Source: JBMOMT01 sp049324835
GTDB taxonomy: Bacteria; Chloroflexota; Anaerolineae; CAYNKW01
Length of the DNA stretch: 64,000 nt
Assembly (NCBI GenBank): GCA_049324835.1
Contig: JBMOMT010000064.1
Coordinates: 1 to 64,000, forward strand
Direction: 5' to 3'
Shown here: piece by piece, positions 9,400-18,449 of the stretch
How positions within the stretch are numbered: the stretch's first letter is position 1
How the letters are laid out: each line of letters begins with the position of its first letter
Notes under the pieces: model-generated
Database searches by the model: none
Told to the model about the DNA's origin: nothing
Seen by the model: only the letters and a program-made list of their open reading frames with translations
Made by a program: the position numbers and the translations under genes

Positions 9400-11049
9400 T
9401 CACTTTAACATCGGAATCTTGACGCCCTTTTCCCTCGCCACCCGGATGGCGCTCTCGTAACCGGCGTCGGCGTGACGCACGACACCCATGCCCGGATCGG
9501 TGGTCAGCACCCGCTCCAGACGCGCTGCCGCCTCAAGCGTGCCATCGGCGACGATGACCATGCCGGCGTGCTGGCTGTAGCCGATGCCCACGCCGCCGCC
9601 GTGGTGAAAACTGACCCAGGTGGCGCCGTTGACGGCGTTGATGAGCGCGTTGAGGATGGGCCAATCCGAGATGGCGTCGGAGCCGTCTTTCATGCCCTCG
9701 GTTTCGCGGCGCGGCGAGGCCACCGAGCCGGTATCCAGATGATCGCGGCCGATGACGATGGGCGCTTTGACCGCCCCGCTGGCGACGAGCTCGTTGAACT
9801 TGCGGCCCGCTCTGGCCCGATCGCCGTAACCCAGCCAGCAGATGCGCGAGGGCAGCCCCTGGAATTTGACCTGCTTCTGAGCCATCTCGAGCCAGCGGAT
9901 CAGGTGCTCGTCTTCTGGGAACAGCTCCATGATGGCCCGGTCGGTGGTGAAAATGTCCTGCGGGTCGCCAGAGAGGGCCACCCAGCGGAAGGGTCCTTTG
10001 CCCTCGCAAAAGAGAGGCCGGATGTAGAGCGGCACAAAACCCTGAAAGTCGAAGGCGTTTTTCACGCCGGCGTCGTAGGCTCGCTGGCGGATGTTGTTGC
10101 CATAGTCGAACACAACGCTGCCTTTGGCCTGAAAATCGAGCATGGCCTGCACGTGAGCCGCCATCGAGGCCATCGCCCGCCGTTTGAACGCCTCCGGGTC
10201 GCGGTCGCGCAGCGCCCTGGCCTCCTCGAAGCTCATGCCGGCGGGAAAATAGCGCAGTGGATCGTGGGCGCTGGTCTGGTCGGTGACCACGTCGGGCACG
10301 ACGCCGCGCGCCACCAGCTCCGGCAACACCTGGGCGGCGTTGGCCACCAGCCCCACCGAGAGCGGTTCCTGATCGGCCAGCGCCTCTTCCACCCAGGTCA
10401 TGGCTTCTTCCAGGTTGTCGGTGATGCGGTCGATCTGGGCCAGTTTCAGCCGACGCTCCGCACGCCAGCGGTCGATCTCGACGATCAGGCCGACGCCCTG
10501 GTTCATGGTGATGGCCAGTGGCTGCGCGCCGCCCATCTCACCCAGCCCGGCGGTGAGCACAAACTTGCCCCGCAGGCCAGACCAGCCCTGGGCGCGGGCG
10601 CAGGCGCCCAGCGTCTCGTAGGTGCCCTGCAAGATGCCCTGCGTGCCGATGTAAATCCAACTGCCGGCGGTCATCTGGCCATACATGATCAGGCCCTGCT
10701 TCTCCAGCTCGTCAAAGTAATCCTGGGTGGCCCAGGCGGGCACCAGGTTCGAGTTGGCGATCAGCACGCGTGGCGCGTCGGTGTGGGTTTTGAACACCGC
10801 CACCGGTTTGCCACTCTGCACCAGCAGGGTTTCGTCTGGCTCCAACTGGCGCAGGCTGCTCAAAATCGCGTCGAAACATTCCCAGTTGCGAGCGGTCTTG
10901 CCGCTGCCGCCGTAGACGATCAAGTTATCGGGATCGCCGGCCACCTCGGGGTCCAGGTTGTGCTGGATCATGCGGTAAGCGGCCTCGATCTGCCAGTTCT
11001 TGCAGGTGAGTTGGGCGCCCATGGGGGGATGAATCTCACGTTTGCCCAT
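9400..11049 (-). CDS. hutU: Urocanate hydratase
   Basis: This 549-residue enzyme hydrates urocanate to imidazolonepropionate with a tightly bound NAD. The length and motifs are those of the family: ANSNLVPAWA, MTAGSWIYIGTQGILQGTYET, LTAGLGEMGGAQPLA, the IGRDHLD segment, and the C-terminal SFHHGGGVGIGYSQHAG. The start at 11049 is preceded by GGAGGTC and gives the expected beginning MGKREIHPPMGA; about 96 further upstream in-frame codons look non-coding. It is followed after 80 bases by hutH. The spacer between them contains repeated ACGTTT units. No hutI, hutF or hutG follows in this window. Confidence 0.95.
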   Translation of the reverse strand: MGKREIHPPMGAQLTCKNWQIEAAYRMIQHNLDPEVAGDPDNLIVYGGSGKTARNWECFDAILSSLRQLEPDETLLVQSGKPVAVFKTHTDAPRVLIANSNLVPAWATQDYFDELEKQGLIMYGQMTAGSWIYIGTQGILQGTYETLGACARAQGWSGLRGKFVLTAGLGEMGGAQPLAITMNQGVGLIVEIDRWRAERRLKLAQIDRITDNLEEAMTWVEEALADQEPLSVGLVANAAQVLPELVARGVVPDVVTDQTSAHDPLRYFPAGMSFEEARALRDRDPEAFKRRAMASMAAHVQAMLDFQAKGSVVFDYGNNIRQRAYDAGVKNAFDFQGFVPLYIRPLFCEGKGPFRWVALSGDPQDIFTTDRAIMELFPEDEHLIRWLEMAQKQVKFQGLPSRICWLGYGDRARAGRKFNELVASGAVKAPIVIGRDHLDTGSVASPRRETEGMKDGSDAISDWPILNALINAVNGATWVSFHHGGGVGIGYSQHAGMVIVADGTLEAAARLERVLTTDPGMGVVRHADAGYESAIRVAREKGVKIPMLK

Positions 11050-11183
11050 CTTTGACCTCCTATTGCTCCCAACAGCCAGGGGCGCAACGATCAGAACGCC
11101 ACGCCCACCACACATGGCCATAATCATCGCGCCGGACGACGGCCGGACAGGCCTGGTCGAGCAGCGCGTCCCACAGGAATCGG

Positions 11184-11837
11184 TCACACCTCGCGCACGT
11201 CTATCAGTTGCTGGCCCTCGATCTGCTGCAAAGCGGCAACGACCTGTTCTTTCGTCACGTAGCGCAACTTGACCACCGCATCCCACTTGCCGGCCTCCCT
11301 GGGAGCAGGCGCGCCGCCACAGGCGAGAATCCCCCACCCCTGAGCGCTGATGGCTTTGACGAGTTTGGCAAGCTCACCTTTGACATCGGGCATACGCACC
11401 GTCACCCGCACACCGGGCACACGGACAGCCATCATTTCGGTCAGATGAGCCAGCAAATCGATCTCGGAGAGTATACCCACCACCACTCCCCTTTCGACCA
11501 CCGGCAGACAGCCGATCTTTTTCTCGACCATGATACGCGCCGCCTGTTCGATGGTCGTATCCGGGTTGACGGTGAACACGTCCTTTTCACGAACCATCAC
11601 ATCTTGGAGCGTGAGGCCACTCAGATAACGAGCAATCTCCCACACATCCAGGCTTGTCAGCCGGCCGGGTTCGACGAGCAACGTCTGGCGCGTCACCAAT
11701 CCCAGCAGTCGTTTGCCGTCGCCCACCACCGGCAGGTGACGGACATTGTTCTCACCCATGTAGCGTTGAGCCTCGATGATGGACATGCGGGCGTCGGCCA
11801 GCAACGGATGCCGGGTCATATAATCCCTAACCAGCAT
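11184..11837 (-). CDS. CBS-domain protein with C-terminal ACT-like region
   Basis: The 217-residue protein has two CBS motifs, residues about 1-60 (MLVRDYMTRHPLLADARMSI) and 75-135 (LQDVMVREKDVFTV), followed by about 70 residues that look like an ACT or AcuB-type ligand-binding domain. CBS pairs sense adenosyl nucleotides, so a regulatory role for the operon's transport or catabolism is plausible. The start ATG at 11837 has an AAGGAGAG ribosome site; it lies 48 bases below the ABC ATPase stop and 134 bases above hutU. No enzymatic domain is present. Confidence 0.82.
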   Translation of the reverse strand: MLVRDYMTRHPLLADARMSIIEAQRYMGENNVRHLPVVGDGKRLLGLVTRQTLLVEPGRLTSLDVWEIARYLSGLTLQDVMVREKDVFTVNPDTTIEQAARIMVEKKIGCLPVVERGVVVGILSEIDLLAHLTEMMAVRVPGVRVTVRMPDVKGELAKLVKAISAQGWGILACGGAPAPREAGKWDAVVKLRYVTKEQVVAALQQIEGQQLIDVREV

Positions 11838-11885
11838 TTTCTCTCTCCTTAAACAAACTGGACTCGCCGGTGCACAATAACACAC

Positions 11886-13991
11886 TCATGCCTGTTCTCT
11901 GACCGTCACCACCGGCTCGCGCTGGCGCAACTGCTCCAGTGGAATGTGACAAAAGATGCGATGGCCAGCGCCGGCATCTTGCCAGGGAGGCGTTTCGGTC
12001 TCGCAGATTTTACCGATCTTGCGCGGACAACGGGTATGGAATCGACAGCCGCTGGGGGGATTCAACGCGCTGGGCACCGGGCCACTCAGCCGGATGTGTT
12101 TCTGCTCGACGCGCGGGTCTGGGATGGGCACGGCAGACAGTAACGCCTCGGTGTACGGATGGTAAGGCGGGGCATAGATCGCCTCCGCCGGGCCGATCTC
12201 GGCGATCTGCCCCAGATACATCACGGCGATGGTATCGCAGAAAAAGCGCACCACGCTCAGATCGTGCGCAATAAACACCAGCGTGGTGCCCAGTTCTTGC
12301 TGAATGTCCAGCAACAGGTTGAGCACCGCGGCCTGCACAGAGACATCCAACGCCGAGACCGGCTCATCGCACAACACCAACTCTGGATGCCCGGCGATGG
12401 CGCGGGCGATGCCCACGCGTTGTTTCTCGCCGCCGCTGAGCTGGCGCGGCAGGCGATGGACGTACCGCTCACCCAGCTTCATCATGTCCAACAGACGGAT
12501 CACCTGCGCATCCACCTGATCGCGCGGCACAGTCTCGAAACGCCTCAGCGGGCGCCCGATCTGATGGCCCACGGTGAAAGAAGGATTGAGCGTGGAATCC
12601 GGGTTCTGGAACACCATCTGCAACTCTTGGATCAGAGCCAGATCACGCTTGCTCACCGGCACCGAGATATCGACGCCCATGAACTCGAAATCGCCGCCGG
12701 TGGGTGTTTCCATGCCCACCACCGTTTTGACCAGGGTGCTCTTGCCGCAGCCAGATTCGCCAACGATACCCATCGTCTTGCCTTTTTTGACCTCCAGACT
12801 GACATCATCCACCGCCCTGACATATAGTCGCTCTCTGGAGAACAGCTTCCGGGCCGGCACACGGTAATAGGTCCTGGCATGGGCAACCTTTAATACGGTC
12901 TCATCCGACTCGGGTTTCCCGGCTGCGAGCCGGGTGCTCATTTCCTCCGGCGGTTCCCAGCCCGTCTGAGCGATCTCTTCGGCAAAGTGACAACGCGCCC
13001 AATGGCCGTGCTGCACCTGGCGCAGCGCTGGTTTCTTGAGCCGGCAATCCTGACGGGCATAATCACAACGCGGCTCAAAGACACAACCCGGCGGCAGGTT
13101 GACCGGCGAGGGCACGCGACCCCGAATGGGATGCAGGTAACTGCTGTGTTTGTCCTGGCCCAAGCGGGGCACACAACGCATCAGGCCCTGGGTGTAAGGG
13201 TGGTACGGCTTGAGGTAAACCTCTTGCACCGTTGCTCGTTCGACCATCTCTCCGGCGTACATGACGCCCACTTTGGTAGACACGCGCGCCACCACGCCCA
13301 GGTTGTGGCTGATGTACATGATGGCCGTATCGAATTCACGCTGTAGTTCGGCGATCAGATCCAACACCGCTGCCTCCACCGTCACATCCAGAGCGGTGGT
13401 CGGTTCGTCCATGATCAGCAGGGCCGGGTCGTTGAGCAGGGCCATAGCAATGACCACTCGCTGCTGTTGACCGCCGGAGATCTGGTGAGGGTAGCGCCGC
13501 ATCACATTGGCCGGATCGGGCATGTAGACCCGTTCCAGCATCTGCACACAAAGCTCTTGGGCAGCGGCCCTTTTCATACCCCGGTGAACGGTGAGCACCT
13601 CGACCATCTGGTCGCCCAGGCGCATGGAGGGGTTGAGGGCCTGCATGGGGTCCTGATAGACCATCGCGATGCGGTCGCCCCGGATCTGGCGCAACTCTTC
13701 CTGAGAGCGCCCCACTAGGTCTCGCCCCTGGAACAGTATTTTGCCATCGACGATCTTGCCATTGCGCCCCAAAAAGTTGACGATGCCAAAAGCCACGGTG
13801 CTCTTGCCGCAACCCGACTCGCCCACAATGCTGTGCGCCTCGGCCCGCTGGATGTCAAAACTCACACCTCGCACGGCGGGCACGTCACCGTAGCGCGTCT
13901 CGTAAGAGATGGCCAGGTCCTCCACCTTGAGGATGGGCGTTTTGACCCGGTGGTCGTCTCTTTCCACGTTCGATTCGAAACCCGCAGCCAT
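11886..13991 (-). CDS. Peptide/nickel-type ABC transporter, fused DppD-DppF ATPase
   Basis: This 701-residue protein contains two complete ABC ATPase domains in one chain and would energise the permeases encoded upstream. Each half has a Walker A GESGCGKST, a signature (ISGGQQQR in the first, LSGGEKQR in the second) and the oligopeptide-transporter C-terminal cysteine motif (CVFEPRCDYARQDC and CRFHTRCPRKIGKIC). In most bacteria the halves are separate DppD and DppF proteins of about 330 residues each. The start ATG at 13991 follows AGGAGATAG. It forms a full importer with the two permeases and the Tat lipoprotein at 14144-18241. Confidence 0.95.
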   Translation of the reverse strand: MAAGFESNVERDDHRVKTPILKVEDLAISYETRYGDVPAVRGVSFDIQRAEAHSIVGESGCGKSTVAFGIVNFLGRNGKIVDGKILFQGRDLVGRSQEELRQIRGDRIAMVYQDPMQALNPSMRLGDQMVEVLTVHRGMKRAAAQELCVQMLERVYMPDPANVMRRYPHQISGGQQQRVVIAMALLNDPALLIMDEPTTALDVTVEAAVLDLIAELQREFDTAIMYISHNLGVVARVSTKVGVMYAGEMVERATVQEVYLKPYHPYTQGLMRCVPRLGQDKHSSYLHPIRGRVPSPVNLPPGCVFEPRCDYARQDCRLKKPALRQVQHGHWARCHFAEEIAQTGWEPPEEMSTRLAAGKPESDETVLKVAHARTYYRVPARKLFSRERLYVRAVDDVSLEVKKGKTMGIVGESGCGKSTLVKTVVGMETPTGGDFEFMGVDISVPVSKRDLALIQELQMVFQNPDSTLNPSFTVGHQIGRPLRRFETVPRDQVDAQVIRLLDMMKLGERYVHRLPRQLSGGEKQRVGIARAIAGHPELVLCDEPVSALDVSVQAAVLNLLLDIQQELGTTLVFIAHDLSVVRFFCDTIAVMYLGQIAEIGPAEAIYAPPYHPYTEALLSAVPIPDPRVEQKHIRLSGPVPSALNPPSGCRFHTRCPRKIGKICETETPPWQDAGAGHRIFCHIPLEQLRQREPVVTVREQA

Positions 13992-14036
13992 GCTCTATCT
14001 CCTAACCCGGCCAGGCCGGAACCCATCAGGGAAATC

Positions 14037-14103
14037 TCACCACCAAGACACCAAGTTTATCCATCAAAACAAAAGAGCTTGGCGCCTTTGCGCCTTTGTG
14101 GCA
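14037..14103. repeat. Imperfect inverted repeat in the permease-ATPase spacer
   Basis: The 150-base gap between the permease and ATPase genes contains ACCAAGACACCAAG followed by CTTGGCGCCTTTGCGCC, an imperfect inverted repeat with short internal tandem units. It resembles dispersed intergenic repeats rather than a terminator, as there is no T-run. Function unknown. Confidence 0.45.
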
Positions 14104-14143
14104 AGTTTCCTGCCCAGCGTGCAAGAATTTCACCGCCAAGGTA

Positions 14144-15031
14144 CTACTGATAACGCAGCGACTCTTCGCGCAGACCGTCGGCAAAGAGATTCAGGCCCAC
14201 CACCAGGCTCGAGATGGCGATGGCCGGCCAGAGCACACCCAGCGGAGCCGTCCAGATGTACTTGCGGGCCTCACTGATCATGCCGCCCCAGTCGGGAGTG
14301 GGGGGTGGAAGCCCCAACCCCAAAAAGCCCAGGGTGCCAATGGCAAAAATGGCGTAACCCACGCGCAACATGGCGTCGATGATCAAGGGGCCACGGGCAT
14401 TGGGCAGAATTTCGACAAACATCGTGTACCAGGGATTCTCGCCGCGCAACTCGGCGGCAGCCACGTATTCCCGAAAGCGAATGTCTAACGTCAGGCTACG
14501 CACCAACCGGGCGATGCCCGGCGCGCCGACAAAGGTGATGGCAATGACCACATTAAACGCCGAAGGGCCAATGGCAGCGATGATGATCAGATAGAGCAGA
14601 ATGGTGGGAAAGGCCATGACGGCGTCCAGAATGCGCATCACAATCTCGTCGATCAGGCCGCCGAAATAGCCGCCCAAGAGACCCAAAAAGGTGCCCACAA
14701 CCAACGACGCCAACACCGAGATGGGCGCCAGAGTCAGGATGATACGACTGCCGTAAACCAGCCGTGAAAGAATATCCCGTCCCAGGTTGTCGGTTCCCAG
14801 AGGGTATCTGGCCGATGGGGACTGGTTGATGGCCAAAGAATCCTGCGCCAGCGGATCGTGTGGGGCGATCAGGGGCGCAAAAACCGCCACCAACACCCAA
14901 AACAAAACGATCGCCAGGCCGATCATGCCCACGCGCGATCGGCGGACGACCGAGAGTCCTTCCCAAAAACGTCGCCACCCTCTGGGATGCGCCTGTTCCC
15001 GTTGAGTGGATTTCGTTCCAGCTTGAGCCAT
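14144..15031 (-). CDS. Dipeptide/oligopeptide ABC transporter permease (DppC-like)
   Basis: The 295-residue inner-membrane protein has the DppC N-terminal segment with one transmembrane helix (about 33-53), the conserved FAPLIAPHDP and YPLGTDNLGRDILSRLVYG motifs, and the permease domain with the EAA-type loop (AAELRGENPWYTM). It ends in the usual ADGLRE region. The start ATG at 15031 has a GGAGGG ribosome site. It pairs with the unusual DppB-like permease encoded upstream. Confidence 0.95.
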   Translation of the reverse strand: MAQAGTKSTQREQAHPRGWRRFWEGLSVVRRSRVGMIGLAIVLFWVLVAVFAPLIAPHDPLAQDSLAINQSPSARYPLGTDNLGRDILSRLVYGSRIILTLAPISVLASLVVGTFLGLLGGYFGGLIDEIVMRILDAVMAFPTILLYLIIIAAIGPSAFNVVIAITFVGAPGIARLVRSLTLDIRFREYVAAAELRGENPWYTMFVEILPNARGPLIIDAMLRVGYAIFAIGTLGFLGLGLPPPTPDWGGMISEARKYIWTAPLGVLWPAIAISSLVVGLNLFADGLREESLRYQ

Positions 15032-15080
15032 AACGATCCCTCCAGAAAAAGGTAGCCGCCAGCCCGTCGGTTTTCGCCCA

Positions 15081-16382
15081 TCACGTATAACGAATGCGCG
15101 GGTTGAGAAAGGTATAGATCACATCGGCCACCAACTGCGTGCCGACTGCCAGGGCCACCATGACCATTGCGCCGGCTTCGATGGCGTTCACATCCTTGAA
15201 CAGAGCCGAGTCCAACAGGTACATGCCCAGCCCCGGATAACCAAACACCGACTCGACAACGACGATGCCGCCCACCAACCAGTTGACGTGGAGCATGATC
15301 ACGGTGATGGGCGCCATCAGCGCATTACGGATGGCGTGCCTGAGCACCACGCGCCAGTAGGGTAGCCCTTTCAAGAAGGCTGTGCGGATATAGGGCGCGT
15401 TCATGACCTCGATCATGCTGGCCCGCGTCATGCGCGCCACATAACCCACCTCGACCAGCGTCAGCGTGGCCACCGGCAAGACGAGCAGTTTGGGTTCCGT
15501 CCAGGGAGCCACGTCGCTGGTAAAGATGGCCGCACCGGGCAACACCTTGAGCCAGAAAGCGAAAACGAGAATGAGAAAGACACCACTGGCGAATTCGGGA
15601 ATCGACGTGGTGATGAGGCTAAAGAGAGAAATCGTACGGTCCAGAGCAGAGCCCTCTCTCAGACCGGCCAAAATACCCAAAAACAGAGCGATGGGCATGA
15701 TAAAAACAAAGGCGATGGCCGCCAGGGTAAAAGAGTTGCGCAGACGGCGAACCAGGGTTGGCCCCACCGGGCGACCTGTACGGGTCGAGACGCCAGGATC
15801 GCCCCGGAGTAGACCCTTACGCAGCGGGTAGTAGGCCTCGCCGCTGGATTCGGTCATCGCCCGGCCGGCAGCCGCTCCAGCCGACTCTCGCCCGCTTCCT
15901 TCTCTGCGCCACAACACCACGTGATTGGCCGTATCCACACCCCAGAATATCTCCTCACCGTTTTCGTCGAGCTGCCACTGGTCAAAAGAGACTTGTTCCC
16001 GCGCACCATCTGGCAGAAACCTATATTCGATCAACCCTTCGTCTCTTTTCATCTTCCACTGCTTCAACGTGCCATCCGATTCCTCGGCGAACCACTGCGG
16101 CTCCCTTTGGCCCTCGACAGTGAGGTAAACCAAAGGTTTACCGACAAGCCTTTCGTGACGCCAGTCGTTGCCGATCAACCAGTCGATGTAACGAACGGAC
16201 AACGGCTGGTTCAGACCCATCTGCTCGCGCAGCAGTTCGACCTGCTCCGGTGAAGCAAACTGTCCCAGAATATGGCGGGCGACGTCTCCGGGTGCGGCCT
16301 CTGAGATCAAAAAAATCGTGATCGAGACCAACAGCATGGTCAATAACATGAACCCCAGACGCCGAACAATGAATCTAGCCAT
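15081..16382 (-). CDS. Dipeptide/oligopeptide ABC transporter permease (DppB-like) with large insert
   Basis: The 433-residue permease starts with the standard MARFIVRRLGFMLLTMLLVS helix and ends with the standard membrane domain (FVFIMPIALFLGILAG, then GYVARMTRASMIEV and the EAA-like region AFLKGLPYWRVVLRHAIRNA). Between them, after the conserved QMGLNQPLSVRY, there are about 130 extra residues, hydrophilic and rich in Trp, Glu and Arg (about 70-200). They would lie outside the cell membrane and might contact the binding protein. Typical DppB proteins have 305-340 residues. The start ATG at 16382 has GGAGGGA; the upstream in-frame extension overlaps a strong hairpin and looks non-coding. Confidence 0.92.
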   Translation of the reverse strand: MARFIVRRLGFMLLTMLLVSITIFLISEAAPGDVARHILGQFASPEQVELLREQMGLNQPLSVRYIDWLIGNDWRHERLVGKPLVYLTVEGQREPQWFAEESDGTLKQWKMKRDEGLIEYRFLPDGAREQVSFDQWQLDENGEEIFWGVDTANHVVLWRREGSGRESAGAAAGRAMTESSGEAYYPLRKGLLRGDPGVSTRTGRPVGPTLVRRLRNSFTLAAIAFVFIMPIALFLGILAGLREGSALDRTISLFSLITTSIPEFASGVFLILVFAFWLKVLPGAAIFTSDVAPWTEPKLLVLPVATLTLVEVGYVARMTRASMIEVMNAPYIRTAFLKGLPYWRVVLRHAIRNALMAPITVIMLHVNWLVGGIVVVESVFGYPGLGMYLLDSALFKDVNAIEAGAMVMVALAVGTQLVADVIYTFLNPRIRYT

Positions 16383-16462
16383 GCTCCCTCCAAAACGGGT
16401 GGTACGTCGTTGGCCAGTCAATTGTCGAAAAAAAAGTGTTGGCTGTTGAGTGATGATGCCGA

Positions 16463-16493
16463 CCCGGCGGGCGTCGGCTCGACGCCCGCCGGG
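16463..16493 (-). terminator. Perfect 14-bp hairpin below the binding-protein gene
   Basis: The arms CCCGGCGGGCGTCG (16463-16476) and its exact complement (16480-16493) enclose a 3-base loop. There is no U-run, so it is better seen as an RNA-stabilising or attenuating stem that would let the binding protein be made in excess of the permeases. Position, between lipoprotein and permease genes, fits that role. Confidence 0.65.
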
Positions 16494-16531
16494 CCTGACA
16501 GACAAATCAGACGCCAGGTTCCGGGGTTATG

Positions 16532-18241
16532 TCAGGACTCTTTGATCCAGACGTTGTCAAAGTGATCGTAATTGGTGGGGTGAGCCCGCACATTCTGGAA
16601 CTTTTCGTGGCAGACGTACCAAACGTTCGTGTAAAAGGCGATGCCAACCGAACCGCGTTCCTGTTGGATGTCTTCCATTTTGCAGAATATCTCGCGCCGT
16701 GCTTCGACATCGAGGGTACGCTCGGCCTGCTCCAACAGTGTAACGAACTCGTCGTCCACCCAGCGGGTCTCATTCCAGGCTCCCGGATTGCCCTCCTCAT
16801 CGGCAGTGTAGGCCAGACGCGGCACGATGGTGCCCAGCGGGCGGTGAGCCCAGATGGTGATGCCCAGATCGACCTCGGTCCACATATCCCAGTACTGGGC
16901 CGAAGGCAGGATGTTGAGATTGATGTTGAACCCACCGGCGGCGGCCGTCTCTTTGAGCGACTGGGCCAGCGCCGGCTCGGCCCGGGCTTCCTGAGTGAAC
17001 AGGTCAATTTCCAGACCGTCAGGATAACCGGCCGAAGCCAGCAATGCTTTGGCCCCCTCCGGATCGTACTTGGGGATTGGTTTTTCGCAATAGGCCGGGT
17101 GCACGGGCGCAATGTGCGCATCGTGGGCCAGTACACCTTCGCCAAACCAGGCCAGGTCCAACGCCTTCTGGCGATCGATGCACATCTTGAGCGCCTTGCG
17201 CACGTCGTTGTTATCGAACGGCGGTCGATCCACGCGCATGCGAATGACAAAGGTCTGGGCCGTTGGTGCCGAATAGACGCCGATGCCCGGCAGGTCTTTG
17301 ACCGCCTGCCAGATCTCGGCCGAGGGGTTAAAGATGTTGTCCACCTGGCCGCTCTGCAGGGCAGCGATGCGCGCCGCCTCTTCCTCGCCCAGATCGAGCA
17401 TGATCACCTTGTCGAGATAGGGCAGCGGCTTGTCATCTTCGCCCATCTTCCAATAGTCCTCGCGGCGCACGAACGTCGCGCGCTCAGACTCGACGTACTC
17501 TTCCAGGGTAAAAGGCCCGGTGCCAACCGGCTGGCGCACCCAATCACCCTCGAAGGTCTTGGGCACAATCAGGGCCGGGTAGTGAAACATGTGCTCTGGC
17601 ACACCAATGTTGCCGCTGGCCAGGTGCAGCTTGACGGTGTAATCATCAACCTTTTCGATGTTGTCGGGCGTGAGGTAAGACATGAGGCTGGCAATAGATG
17701 AAGCAACATCGGCGTCGAACCACTGTGTCATCGAAAAAACGACGTCATCGGCGGTGAAATCGCTGCCGTCGTTCCACTTGATACCCTTTTTGAGGTACAG
17801 CGTCCATTCGGTGACGTCGCTGCTGGCCTCCCATTTTTCCAGGAGCCAGGGGTGGGTGACGTTGTCCCAGTCGGTAAAGGTCAAATACTCGTTGACCAAA
17901 CGCATGGCGTTGGCCCCTTCGATCCAGGACAAACGGGCCGGATGATCCAGGCGCTGCACCCGGGTAGCCACGGTCATCGTCCCGCCGCGCTTGATGGCGC
18001 TGGTGGGCGCAGCGGTTGCCGTCGGAACGGGTGTTTCACCGGCCGCCGGCTTGGGGGTAGCGGTTGGCTCTTCTTTGGCACAGGCCGTCAGAAAGGCAGT
18101 GGCGCTGGCCAAAGACATGCCCAGCAAGGTGGCGTTGCGCAGAAACTCGCGGCGACTGATACGGCCCTTACGATAGAGATCCTTCAATTCGGGGATGTAA
18201 ACATGCGCCTCGTTCTGCGGCTTCTTTTTGATGATGTCCAT
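16532..18241 (-). CDS. ABC transporter substrate-binding lipoprotein, family 5 (DppA/OppA-like)
   Basis: This 569-residue extracytoplasmic binding protein feeds the importer encoded downstream. The N-terminus has a twin-arginine motif (SRREFL, Arg30-Arg31), a hydrophobic stretch and a lipobox ending at Cys54 (FLTAC), so it should be exported folded by Tat and lipidated. A Pro/Thr-rich spacer follows, then the family-5 domain with WTLYLKKGIKWNDGSDFTADDVVFS. Family members bind peptides, nickel chelates, opines or other small molecules; the catabolic context here favours a small amine or amino-acid derivative, which is inference. It heads the 12-gene minus-strand run ending at 184. Confidence 0.94.
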   Translation of the reverse strand: MDIIKKKPQNEAHVYIPELKDLYRKGRISRREFLRNATLLGMSLASATAFLTACAKEEPTATPKPAAGETPVPTATAAPTSAIKRGGTMTVATRVQRLDHPARLSWIEGANAMRLVNEYLTFTDWDNVTHPWLLEKWEASSDVTEWTLYLKKGIKWNDGSDFTADDVVFSMTQWFDADVASSIASLMSYLTPDNIEKVDDYTVKLHLASGNIGVPEHMFHYPALIVPKTFEGDWVRQPVGTGPFTLEEYVESERATFVRREDYWKMGEDDKPLPYLDKVIMLDLGEEEAARIAALQSGQVDNIFNPSAEIWQAVKDLPGIGVYSAPTAQTFVIRMRVDRPPFDNNDVRKALKMCIDRQKALDLAWFGEGVLAHDAHIAPVHPAYCEKPIPKYDPEGAKALLASAGYPDGLEIDLFTQEARAEPALAQSLKETAAAGGFNINLNILPSAQYWDMWTEVDLGITIWAHRPLGTIVPRLAYTADEEGNPGAWNETRWVDDEFVTLLEQAERTLDVEARREIFCKMEDIQQERGSVGIAFYTNVWYVCHEKFQNVRAHPTNYDHFDNVWIKES

Positions 18242-18449
18242 TCGATACTCCTCCTGTCGGATTTACAAAAGTCCTCGCTTCAAAACCCTGCTTGCAGGAT
18301 CGACTTGACTCCCTCAACAAACAATTGTTCGAGCAAACCTCCTTTCTCTCCCCGATTCAGGAGATGGAAACAGTTGGGTGTGACGTGGAGCAAATGGTGA
18401 ACCGATGTGACAGAAACAAATATTTCCCACTCTGGCGAGGCGCACTCGC
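18242..18449. other. Intergenic region upstream of the binding-protein gene
   Basis: This 208-base spacer lies between the GntR regulator stop and the start of the transporter operon. It contains the palindrome AACAATTGTT at 18320-18329, which could be part of an operator. I see no convincing -35/-10 pair, so whether the operon starts here or reads through from gntR is open. Confidence 0.35.

Noticed and set aside
7712..11055. Plus-strand frames of about 512 and 527 codons opposite hutH and hutU
   Set aside because: They mirror highly conserved enzymes and have low-complexity, His/Gln/Gly-rich products without motifs.
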